The notes under the pieces: generated by a model
The model's input: only the letters and a program-made list of their open reading frames with translations
What the model was told of the DNA's origin: nothing
Databases searched by the model: none
Assembly: GCF_019112545.1 (NCBI RefSeq)
Contig: NW_025064917.1
Span: forward strand, 195,940 to 259,939
Length of the DNA: 64,000 nucleotides
Source: Guyanagaster necrorhizus
Lineage: Eukaryota; Basidiomycota; Agaricomycetes; Agaricales; Physalacriaceae
Reading direction: 5' to 3'
Translations under genes and position numbers: made by a program
Part shown: piece by piece, positions 22,585 to 33,400 of the stretch
Numbering within the stretch: the stretch's first letter is position 1
Layout of the letters: each line of letters starts with the position of its first letter

Positions 22585-24596
22585 GCTAATTTATTCTCCC
22601 AAGTACTGCAAAAATATGATCTGTTGCGTCCGTATTCATAATGCCTAAGTATTCAGTGAGAAGTAAGATTTCCGATGAAGAAGCAGTGTCACCCTAGTTA
22701 AAGACTAATTCATAGTAATATCAACTTTTATGAGAAGTGAGAAGTGAAGACCAGCCAATATTCAGAGACGTCATTAACGTCACAGCCATGGAAAGATGAG
22801 CGATTCCGAAGGCAGTTCCACAATCAAACCCGTACAGTCGTCGGGACAATTGAATTACACCAGAATCGACCGTACACGCATTGTTGGAAATTAGTGCAGC
22901 CGAGCACCGAAATGTGAAGGTGACTGGCAAGATGAAGGCGACGACCCATGACAAGTCACAAAGCTACCTCTGTGCTAGAGCGGAAGCCATTAACGACGCC
23001 TGATGCCTGACTGAAGACTAGCGCACGAATAAAGAGATCAACTCTGGCGTAATTCTAACCCTGGAGCTCCTATCCTCGCATCAACGTTCCTGGTTTCACT
23101 AGCTGGCGTGGTGCTCTTCTTCTCAGCGGTGTTATCCAAGCTGCTCTACTGCCCTTCCCTGGCCTACTCATGACCATGGTGACGATACCTCGCAGTGCTG
23201 CATTCAAGTCTTGTCCTACACTTCGTTTCCGGCCGCTTCTGGAAAGTTAGACTAGACAAGGTGTTACAGAACAGAGTTAGTAGCCTGAGCTGCACTTGGG
23301 CTTTAGAAGAGCATCGTGGTTTCCCTTGAGGTAGCGATTATTGTCGTAGTTGCATTGAATGCCCGAAGTCAACGACACATGTAGTAGACGGTAATGATGA
23401 GGTTAATTGAAGTATTTTATACAGGAATTCCCTGAGAATACAATATTGTCTGTCCCTGGGAGGTGCAAATGAATTCCAGTCCACGATTCAAGCAGCTCCT
23501 TGACGCACTAAATCCCGGACTCAGTGCTGTACTCAGCATCGGCCCCGATTCATACATGCTTCATACGGCATTGGGATGGCCTGAAGATGCTGAAGACACC
23601 TCCAATATAGAGAAAATATTAGAGATCTAGTATAGTCAAGTAATGGAATGCGGCGGCAAATCCCGCCACTGTTTGCCAACGACCATCGATCTGCCGCACG
23701 ACCTGCCCTGCCATCAGCCCATTCGACAATGTCCACATACCTCCTGAGCCGTCCACTATGTGCAGTCAACCATCGACCGTCGACAGACTCTCGATAGTTC
23801 CTTCCGGTTTTACCAAACTGAAATAATCCCGGCGACTGATTTTCTGAAGGATATAACTAGGGTGGACTAAGGTTTTGTTTTGGTCCTACAAGCTCTTACG
23901 GTATCTTTTTAACTCGATACATAGGAACGTCTGCCCTGCTGCACAAGAGTTGCGTTTTTTTCTAAAAACTCGTTTGAGTCCGACACCCTCGCATCGTGAC
24001 TCGAAGAAGGAATAGAAGGAGACTTGAGTACAAGCTCCGTTGGCTTTCCTATCGAGAAATTCTGTTTCTGCGAGAGTGCATTTGAATTGGTTGTACTACT
24101 CACACGGTGTGAAATGCAAACCCTCCGGAATTACACTTTACTTGACTATCTATATGTAGATCAGGCATTCTGCAAACGCGGATACAGTTTTAGCATGCTG
24201 GCCGGCGGTTCAACCGTTGACATCGTTCCTCAAGGTGCTGTGGGGGATCACAAAGGAATGCATATATCCAGAAAGGACCTCAACTTTCTTGCAACAATCT
24301 CGGCATTAGTAAAACCTATCTTGGGAGCAGTTTTCGTTAATGACCCTACCTTGGATCATGCTCTAGATCCTGAAGGTGCTTAGTTATGTTGGAGACTTGT
24401 GACCTGAACTTATTTTGGATGTATTGAAGCTGCGTGCTCGCGCCATTGAACGCAATCATTCTGCAATGTCCCTCAGTCTTTCGATGACGTCGACCTGTAG
24501 AAATATCGCATGCTAGTGGTGTCGAAGCTTATCTCCGGATATCTCATAAAAGGACCAGTCAGATGGCCACCTTTACATCCAAGCTCTCACTTTAAG
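22585..24596. other. Intergenic, no gene recognised
   Basis: A plus-strand frame of 119 codons (24,024-24,383) is the longest. It has no recognised domain and no clear introns. It could be a relic, but nothing supports a specific call. Confidence 0.5.
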
Positions 24597-26089
24597 ATGT
24601 CGCCCTCCGTAGCAGAGCTATCCAAGGCTGAAGAAATCCCCACCCCCAAGAAATCTACCATCAAACAGACAGTGCGTTTTGCTTATGCTCTGCTACTCTC
24701 CTGCATCCTCACCGTCCATGTAGATTGCACCAGGAGCCAGTTATCCCTTCTATCTACCATACTGGGACAGCGATGAGAAGTTTCCTCCAACCCAAGTCTT
24801 TGGTAATCTAAGTGTCTACGGCCCACCGCCCACTTGACTGACGGATCCGGCAGAGCACATCGACCCCGGATCCCGTGCTGACCGTGCCAAACGTCATCTT
24901 CTTGGGCCCAACACGAGTACCAAGACTCTCAGCCCATATATCGGAACGGAGGTCACGGGCATTCAGATCTCTGAGCTGACGAAGGAGGGTCTGGACGAGC
25001 TTGCTTTATTCACGGCTGAGCGAAAGCTCCTTCTCTTCCGCGACCAGGACTTCAAAGATCTCACTCCAGAACGGCAGATTGAGATTGCCAAGTGCGCTAT
25101 GTCTACTGATACAATTTGCGATATGCTGATCATCCTTTTCTGCAGGCATTTTGGTCCGATTCAGAGACATCCTACGTCGGGAAATGTAAAGGGTTATCCA
25201 GAGTTCCATGTCGGTGAGAGACCCGTAGAGCTTTATCGTGGTCCTAAGATTTGAACAAATTGTAGTCTACAGGGACATTGATCACGCTGGATTCCGTGAA
25301 TACCTTGGAGAAGACCGCATCAACAAAACGAGTTGGCACTCTGACATTGTATGTGCTATCTTCCTCATCCACTAAGTTGCTAAATATTCTTATCTCCGCA
25401 GTCGTACGAGCGCCAACCTCCAGGTACCACGATCTTCTTCATTCTGGACCAGGTCAACAGCTTCTGGCTTCTGCGTCTGACAAATTCACTGACTTCATCT
25501 ATTTCAGCCCGAAAGTGGTGGAGACACACTCTTCACGTCCCAGGTCGAGGCGTACAATCGTCTGTCTCCCGAATTTAAGAAACGACTTGAAGGTCTACGG
25601 GCTGTGCATACAGCTGTTCCTCAAGCCGAACATTCTCGACAGCGAGGAGGACCTGTTCGCCGGGAGCCTGTAGAGAACGAGGTTGGTTCATGTCCTGTTG
25701 GTCTATGCCTTAACGTCTGAACGGGCATTATTAGCATCCCCTCGTCCGGGAACACCCAGTAACAGGAGAGAAAGCTCTGTATGTAAACCAGGGTTTCACC
25801 AAGCGCATTGTGGGATACAAAGCAGAAGAATCTGAGTATCTGCTCAAGTTCCTCTTTGATCATATTGCGAAGGGCTCCGATTTCCAAGTGAGAGCGACGT
25901 ATAAACCTGGAACGGTCGTCGTTTGGGTGAGTCCTACCCTCCTCCATTGATTTTACGTGCCGCTGATATTTGATGGATGCCCAGGATAACCGGCTCACCG
26001 TCCACTCGGCGACAGATGACTTCGACACAGCCCTCAGGAGGCACGCGGTCAGGCTTACTCCCCAAGCTGAGGTGCCTATTCCTGCCTGA
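24597..26089 (+). CDS. TfdA/TauD-family 2-oxoglutarate-dependent dioxygenase
   Basis: It is an Fe(II)/2-oxoglutarate oxygenase of the type that in fungi releases sulfite from taurine and other sulfonates (yeast Jlp1 family); the substrate here is not known. Exons 24,597-24,671, 24,724-24,802, 24,854-25,091, 25,146-25,213, 25,266-25,348, 25,402-25,452, 25,508-25,681, 25,735-25,926 and 25,985-26,089 join without stops to 354 residues. The facial-triad HxD is in SWHSDI, the distal His in LTVHSATD, and the 2-oxoglutarate Arg in RRHAVRL near the C-terminus. PPGTT and PESGGDTLF are family blocks. No targeting signal is seen, so it is probably cytosolic. Confidence 0.93.
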
Positions 26090-26449
26090 TATGAAAAAGA
26101 TGTATATTACACGAATGTATCGTTGCAATGTATTCGTACAGTTGCCTTCAATTTGTCTAGAACTCTATAGGGCCAATTTGGTCAAAACAACATTTGCAAG
26201 GTGTATGCAGAAAGAGCGGTCATGGAAAGGAACATTAGGATGTATTGGGGGATCAGGAAAGCAGACAAGTGTTCTGCGCTTCCGGTTCCACTGTATACTT
26301 GTGTTACAAACACCTATCACAGAGGTTAGCTGAGATAACTGCGCAGAAAACATAAATATACCTGGGTAGTCGCGGTGGGTAGACAAGAAAATAAGCTATT
26401 ACGTCGTCCTTCATCAGCGTCTGCAAAATAAACTAAGAACTAAATAAAC
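26090..26449. other. Short spacer between convergent genes
   Basis: It lies between the dioxygenase stop and the end of the reverse-strand carrier. The missing C-terminal part of the carrier was looked for here on the minus strand and not found. Confidence 0.6.
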
Positions 26450-28101
26450 CTACATGCAAACGAACCGCAAGACCTTATCATCTCTGGAGATTACACCAGC
26501 ATTCACCAGACCCTCACAGACCAAAACGCCAAACACAGGCATGAGCAACATCCTCCCAACCGCCAACGAGAAAATAGCACCCAACGGCAAATGCGGCCAC
26601 TGACTCCTCGGAACATTCAACCTCGCCAGAGCGGAGCCTAAGCAGATAAGACCCAGCGGCACCGACGCGGCGCCCATGAATTCTGCAAAATCCGTGACAA
26701 ATGCCAGCGGGGGCTCTCCATCGGGAGCAGAGGGCATGTAGTATCCGTCGACCTCGACGAACAGGGCTTTGAGCGGTTTAATGAGGGCGATAGGGAACGA
26801 AATGAGGATGGTGATCGACGCGGGAGTGAGGAGAGATTTGAGGACCCCCCGTGCGGTGATACAGAATTTTTGCCATCGGCGTCGCACGGGAGATGGACTT
26901 GGGGGATGATCTTCTGCTATGGGTGTCAAGGGTCGTGAACCGCACCCGTCGTACGGTAAGGTCTGCGTAGCGGTCTGAGATGGTTGAGGAGAGTGAAGTT
27001 TTTCCGTCGGTGGCGCAGAAGTAAAATCTACATCAGTCAGGACTGCAGTCGAAGAGGTTTCTTCACTGAAAGAGACGTGTCGACCATGACGAGGATGATG
27101 GTGGATATCGTTGTCGTCATCAGCGGCTAGATCGGTCTTGCTTGGCATCTTCTCATCAGTCTGGTTCTCAGCGTCCGGTTCATCATGCGCTTGGCAGCGA
27201 CAAAGCAGTGCTTGTCGTAGAGCACGGGGCCAACCACGAAAGATAAACTGTCGCCTGAGACGAACACTCTCCTTGACTTCTTCGGGTTCTACGTCAGGAC
27301 CTTTGAAATCCCAAGCAATCACCTTGTTTCCTCCCATAGGAAAGAAGGTCATCTGAGCGTTCCATTAGAAATGGCACTACTGAAAAAGGTATTGACCGAC
27401 CATGTAGTAGAGGATAAACACTGAAATGTACGCGACAGACAGGTTCTGATCGGAATCCCCATTGAACGGCGAAGCGCCTGTGATGCTCATGATGACCGCA
27501 GTCGCTAAACTCACCGTCAGAGAGGGAAAACCAAAACATTGGAAAGACCTCACGTATATCACCATAGTTCGCCCAACCACCGGCCACTAAAATCCCATAT
27601 CGAAATCGATGGGGAACCCAAAAAAACTGTTTAGTCAACCAAGCTATTCCCACGCTCAAAGCTTGATAGATGACACATATCAAGAGGAGAGGTCCTAAAA
27701 TGCAGATGAACGTGCGGTGAGTGTGAGGGGTTGGAATGGCACAATATTGCCAAGTCAATTATGGGCAGCCAGCACACCTAAGGCGCCGATATTGTCCGAC
27801 GTGAAGGCTGGTACCATCTTCGAAAACATAAGGCAAGGTATTGTGATATTCTGATGACGGATGGATAACATTAGATTTATTGTGCTCATGAATCGTAGTG
27901 ACTCACCAAAGCTATCTGTCCTGCTCCTTGGGCAGCTACGCGCGGAAATATATCTGCCTTGGTGATAGCATATCCTCCCGTAACACACATAACACTGCGA
28001 GAGCAGTCAGAACGACAGGGAAGAAAGTCAGTGACAGGAGTGACCTACAGCCGCAAAAGAGGACGGAGCGAAATCCATACCAATGCGCCTGCTGAAACCA
28101 T
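26450..28101 (-). CDS. Auxin-efflux-carrier-type (AEC/PIN-like) membrane transporter, C-terminus short
   Basis: Exons (minus) 28,101-28,049, 27,994-27,907, 27,850-27,778, 27,694-27,554, 27,504-27,401 and 27,352-26,450 give 453 residues. The start MVSAGALVWISLRPLLRL and the N-terminal helices (YAITKADIFP; NITIPCLMFSKMVPAFTS; FFWVPHRFRYGILVAGGW; PTAVIMSITGASPFNG) match fungal AEC proteins. A long hydrophilic loop with His and Ser follows, then helices including GAASVPLGLICLGSALARL. The frame ends at RFVCM; homologues usually have about 70 more residues forming the last two helices. Splicing at the GTAGGT that overlaps the stop would only add IR before another stop. It may be a recent truncation. 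Substrate unknown; probably ER or plasma membrane. Confidence 0.85.
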
Positions 28102-28745
28102 GGCTTGCTTGCAAAGAACGAGTCTGCACAGCGAGGCTGACCAATGAGGCAGGAATTAGGAATGCGATGAAGTTCACGCACCCGCTATATAGGCAAAGCG
28201 CAGTCTGATCTGTACATAAAAGAGAGGCGTGCGGGGTCGTAAAATGAAAAGACAAGATTTGAAAATTTCATACGCCCCAAGGTAACTTGTAAGTTTCGGG
28301 AAAGTTCCGAAGAACTCCATACCGGACCGACGATGGTCTTCTGACATGCCAAGAGCCCCAGCGCATAGATCATGTCCTAGAATTATATAACTTGAAGTGC
28401 ATTCTTTCAAGCCGTTTCTTTACTGCTGTCCCAATGACTATGTGCAAGTGAGCACGCGGAGAGGAAACCTGTATAATGGGCATCATCATACTTTTCTCCA
28501 CGGGCTAGCGGTTTTACTTCAGGAGCCCGGGATAATAGATGTCCCATCAATCTAAAACGTTTCTAGGGTCAACACATGCCTCTGCTTTGTCGATGAAGCA
28601 AAGCTTGTGCGAAGAACTCAAAAGCTCGTGCGCGAGTATTAACGTTGGTAAAGGAAATCCTTGGGTTACATTATTTAAATGAGTTACATTCTGTTGGGAC
28701 ATCGTTAGCACCTTATCATGATCAGAAAGAGATAGGTGAAATTGC
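28102..28745. other. Region between two same-strand genes, nothing recognised
   Basis: It should include the promoter of the AEC carrier and the terminator of nothing known on the other side. No supported gene was found. Confidence 0.5.
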
Positions 28746-29933
28746 CTAAGGAACTGCCGTTATGAAACTTTGTTCTCGTCCTGCTGTCAAACGCATGACA
28801 TAGGGAGCAATAACACCCACGGACACAATTGGCGCGGAGACCAGGGAGAAAACCGACGCCTCATGTTTTATGCCAAACCTCGCCCACGCCGCAAACGAGA
28901 TAGTGGTCCATACAATATCATACCCAATGGAAGATTGAGCGGGATGAGAGTGTAACGTCTCGAATGCAGATGCTAGGAAAGAAAGGAAGTTGTCATCAGA
29001 TATAGCAAGGTAAGTTGTCTTCAGTCGCATGACTGCGGCAGAAACCAATATCGTCGAATAAAGTGATGAGTATGAGATTGAGAACAAGTCTCTAGCAGGC
29101 GGCAAGAGAAGCGGTAGCATAAGCACAGCGTGCATGGTAAGAAGATTCGGCAAGAAAGTTACGTCATTCGTGAAGGGACTGATGAAAACATTCAAAAGAG
29201 AACAAAGGACCGGGATCCATAGGATAGACGGTGCTAGCCCAGCCCCTCCCGGTTTCGGTTTCGAATATTGCGGTGACAATAGAATGGCAAGATGGAAAAG
29301 GTTGGCAGCCACGGAGATTGCAACGACCTGACCCAGAAGCATGTACGACCAAGCGTTTTTTATGCCATATCGCCGACCTGGATCATTAGCTAAGAGTTGC
29401 AGTGATCATCAATATGACATACTTTCATGGAAGACGAAGACCGTCCAGAATCCCCCCGTAAACAAACACAACTGTTCGCTCCACCACCAATTCATTGAGC
29501 CAAAGGATACGGCAGCCCAAGCCTGCTCAAAAAGCTTGGTATCCACGAGCCAGGATGAAATTCGGTTCAACAAGGATTTTGCTTCTGCATGCAAAGATGT
29601 GCGCTCGTAATCCGAAAAACTCCACTATTTCAATGAGATGGGATCGATGACCCGGACCCCATTGTAGTCGAGAAACACTTGCCGACATAAATTTGAACAT
29701 ATCTGGACACATTCAGAGATCTGTACATGTTGGAAAAGGTGCGACCTACAAAACCACGTATGGCCGAAAGACACGATGGTCAGAGCAGTAAAAACCGAGA
29801 CTTTGTTGGCTGAGATCGTGCGAGACGTAGTCCGAAAGAAATCCTTGAGGATAAGTCCAAAGAGATAGAAAATAAAAAGAAAATAGGACGCAAATATAGT
29901 GAGCGCAATGACCTTGCTCATCGTTGTCGTCAA
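28746..29933 (-). CDS. Conserved fungal multi-pass membrane protein of unknown function
   Basis: Exons (minus) 29,933-29,750, a 20-nt microexon 29,702-29,683, 29,624-29,423 and 29,377-28,746 join in frame to 345 residues. Intron 2 (29,682-29,625) has a GCAAGT donor, so it is a GC-AG intron. At least seven hydrophobic segments are visible, the first at IALTIFASYFLFIFYLFGLI. The block IKNAWSYMLLGQVVAISVA is typical of a family I recognise from mushroom genomes only as hypothetical. The joined sequence GHTWFYMFKFMSWSFSDYE across the microexon reads smoothly, which supports the model. Function not assigned. Confidence 0.75.
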
Positions 29934-31650
29934 TCAAGAGAACTCTTTCGCTGACGTCGTACGGACCTCCGGACCGACTACTATTGACAATTACAAATCC
30001 CAACTCTACCAAAATTTGAATTTTGAATCGTACTCATTACAATACTAACGTACAGACAGCCTGCTACGTACAACCCGTTGTTTCGTATTCCTATTTTTTA
30101 CTCGTCGCATTGTCCTTAAAATCGAATCCATGTGTATGATGTTTGCTTGAAGACGGTCCAGCTTCTTCAAGGTAGTCTCATTGACAGCCTATTTCTTCCT
30201 TCAGAGACTCATTGGTCCTCCTCAACTACTAGTTTCCCTTTTGTATCTCCCTTATTGCGTTTCCAATCGCAGCATCCGTTCCGCGACCCACGGCCCTTTG
30301 AAGCACAATGGAAGATACATGCTGATGGCGGCCCGGGAGGAGGGCTCGGCTGGTGCTTGAGAAACGCGTTTTGGCTCACTGATTCGAATTCCTGACGCCA
30401 GTACCTTTCCCTTGAATCCGGAAGATAGGTCATCCATGCTTCAGCTGTCGCCTGCCACCTCGAAGACAGAATTGTAATAGCTAAAAGTAGGTACATACGT
30501 ACAGTACTCGCTGTTAGTAGCGAAAATGACACGGTCAGGACCCGAATGGCCATTGACGTAGAGGCCGTCAGAAACCAGAGGATCCTGTTCGCCGTCAGCG
30601 AGTACTTGGGAGTCAACCACCGTCAGCATACCTCAAGAAAGGCCGTTTGATTAAGGCAGCGCATAGTCAGACCTTCAGAGTTCTTGAACGTCCGAGGATG
30701 GTCCACCGCCTTTGTGAACGATAACGATAATCAACGCAGAGAAATCAAACTGTTGGTATGCGGCACACCTGGCCCTGCTGCTGGTACATTACCAGCGAGG
30801 AACTGGCCATTCCCAAAAGATACTGCGCGTACAACAGTGTCACGAACGCTCTACGTCAAACACAAAAAAATGACACGAATCATGGTTCAATAGGATTAAC
30901 AGACTCGGACCTGGTATCATTCTGCGACTGCAGTTGCGCATGTTCTCAAACCTGATTTTGGCTAGCTGGCATTTCATGCAGTCTATACACTTTGGAGGGT
31001 CAAGTATCTGCATGCCTAGTCCTCCGAATTAAATCATGTTCTCTCGTCCCCTTCTTACCATCTTTCCTCTCCTGATTCTTGCGATGGCCATTGACACTGG
31101 GCCGCCTGGTCCTGTCATATGTGGTTCAATACATACACTCGCGTGTACATGGACATTGATGCAGGTGGATGGCGTGGCGTCTAGGATCCAAACGCTCAAG
31201 ATCAATGGCTTCAGTAGACTACTACGAACTGAAAGCTTCCATTACGAGCTTTCGACTGGGGCGGCCTAATCGTTCGGTTAGCGTGATATTTTTGATGGAT
31301 GAGCCGATCAGGGCAGCATAGAGAAGTCGAAAGGTTAACATTCGGGATACCTGCAAAGTAGGTCGTGCATAACGGGTCCTTTGATAGCGGAAGTCGGAAG
31401 AAAAAAGCTGCATTCCCACGCCACAGACGCGTCAACCGCAAAGGAATTTAAGCCAGGGTGATCCTAAGGGAACGCGTTTCATTCCAAGATCTATTTTGAC
31501 TCCGACATACACATCTCGAAAGTCCGGAGAACGATACATAGGCCCGGTAGAGCTGGCAAGATCAAGCATTTATTGACTGCCTGAGGGTCTTCAGGTAGCC
31601 CCGGGGCTCGTTGGTGATGCATGATGGAGACAATCTAACGTTCTGCTTGT
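29934..31650. other. Long stretch without a supported gene
   Basis: Several short frames overlap on both strands (for example 30,209-30,616 minus, 135 codons) without recognisable domains or splice patterns. At 31,036 a 77-codon frame opens with a signal-peptide-like start (MFSRPLLTIFPLLILAMA), but no conserved protein follows; it may be a relic of a small secreted protein. Confidence 0.5.
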
Positions 31651-31659
31651 TGCCGGTCC

Positions 31660-32601
31660 TGTATCCAGACGTTCAATGACGAGCCCAACAGGAAATGGCA
31701 GCAGTCATCAGCGACTATCAGATCGCGAATCTTTACCATATGTTTATGCTCTCGTTCAAGAAATGTTTCGTTGGAACCCATCAGTTCCGTCCGGTATGCC
31801 CTTGTAACTTGTTTGCATGTCTCATTTTCAACCCTGTCTCTTGATACAGTGAATCGCGCCGTTTTGGTGCCTGACGTCTGTTGGATTAGCAAGCAGGAGC
31901 TCCGTCGTATCCCGCCGGCCAAGCTCGATACCCCTTTATGTCGGGATGGACTATATATATTGAATACGGTCTGTCGAGCACCCTCACCGCGTTTCTGCTT
32001 ATCGCTACGCTGTGTGAGGGTGAGTATCTACTTATATTACTTCATTTATGTCACTGATTGGTACTCTGTAGTCTACGTTATAGCTAACAGCATAATCTAT
32101 TAGGTACAGTGAATACAACACCGCGTTTCTGCTTATCGCTACGCTGTGTGAGGTCTACGTTATAGCTAACAGCATAATCTATTAGGTGCTACAAACGCGC
32201 GTCACTTTCTTAGAACGTCTACCGCGATTTCGATATTCCCGCTGGCACTACGGTCGTTGCGAACACTTGGTTAGTTTACTGTACTCATCGTGTTTCCCAT
32301 CTTTTACCTGCGTATTTTCCTTTTCCCCTAGGGCACGAAACGAAAGCTGGTTTCCTGTCCTCGAAACATTCAATCCGGAGAGACACTTAAATCGGGACAA
32401 GGAGTCTAAAATTCCTGAACTCTACGAGTCTGGCTTTTGGTTTTGGCCGCCGATCGTGCCCTGGATCTTACCTCGCAGTCGATACTGTGTGGACGACTGT
32501 TGCCATGACTTTGGCTACCTTTCGCCATTTCTCCTGCATTCAGCTGCCGAGTTCACCCCCCGTTCTGAAGGAGTCTCTGAGCTACTACGAGATCCCCAAT
32601 G
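31660..32601 (+). pseudogene. Cytochrome P450 relic (I-helix end to C-terminus)
   Basis: Three frames carry P450 pieces in the right order. RAQQEMAAVIS and then RLSDRESLPYVYALVQEMF with the K-helix ExxR (31,760-31,771) are separated by a one-base shift. At about 32,215-32,265 YRDFDIPAGTTVVANTW is followed by a former intron whose donor is now TT, then ARNESWFP...FNPERHLN. After another one-base shift comes the haem site FGFGRRSCPG (32,436-32,465) and the final helix to YYEIPNE. About 400 bp of extra sequence, including a micro-duplication, lies between the K-helix and IPAGTT parts. The N-terminal half was not found. Confidence 0.82.
31985..32187 (+). repeat. Tandem micro-duplication; second copy lacks a 52-bp GT-AG segment
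   Basis: Copy 1 is 31,985-32,019, then 52 bp (32,020-32,071), then 32,072-32,105. Copy 2 (32,119-32,187) is identical to the two outer parts joined directly (35 + 34 bp). The missing segment begins GTGAGTATC, contains the branch-like ACTGAT and ends CTGTAG, so it has every signal of a fungal intron. Confidence 0.9.
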
Positions 32602-33400
32602 AATCTTCTTTTTTGTAGCGTGGGCGCCGAAATATAGTCCAAACTTGTAATTTCCAACCAGAGAAATAGCCGTTTCCAAATACTATAAGTTCGCTGAAAG
32701 ACCTTGATATGAAACAGCGAGTCCAGCGTTAATGATAGTATTCCATGCATTGGCAGAGGAAACGACGCCACCGTTCGTCAGTAATGATCTGTTAGATATT
32801 TCTGAAACGGAGAACTTCACTGACGAATAAAGAGGATCACCTTGGGTACTAACTAGATCTTGATTTCTGGAACTTGGTTTCGTGGGTGCTACTCTCACAC
32901 ATGATTGGGCAAGGATCGGGAATCTGTAAGACATTATGCAGTCTTGTACACTATCATTCATTCCCACCCATCAATGGAGGCCCACGGTTCGTCTAGCTCT
33001 CCATGTACCGCCTGCGAAGGGTCTCGAGGTCCAATCATCTTCATCATGCTTGAATAAAACTCGCGAAAACTAAAGTTTCCGGTGCGGACAGAAGACAGTA
33101 TGAAAGGAATCTATTGCTGCTTGCCTTGCCAATAAAGAAAGAGATAGAGATAACAAGAAATTGTAAGCAAAGAAGAGACTACAGACACAAAACCTGCATA
33201 GGGAAGGGAGCTCTCGAAGCCTGAAAGACCGACCACTCTCCACCCGTAATAGATCATCAAGATGCCATGGAGGAGGGTGGTCAAAGAAAAAAAGTTAAAA
33301 GTAAGTTGGAATTCTTCTTTGTCATCCCATCCACAATCATCCAGTCATGAACGGGGAGTAAATTCCCTCTTTACATACCTGCGCGTGGAAAATCAATTAA
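32602..33400. other. Spacer without recognised gene
   Basis: Only short frames are present. It includes the region downstream of the LPMO gene, which is on the reverse strand. Confidence 0.55.

Noticed and set aside
24024..24383. 119-codon frame upstream of the dioxygenase
   Set aside because: No family resemblance and no supporting introns or promoter; left uncalled.
31036..31269. Possible small secreted protein or hydrophobin relic
   Set aside because: A signal-peptide-like start is present, but no cysteine pattern, introns or conserved sequence follow within the frame.
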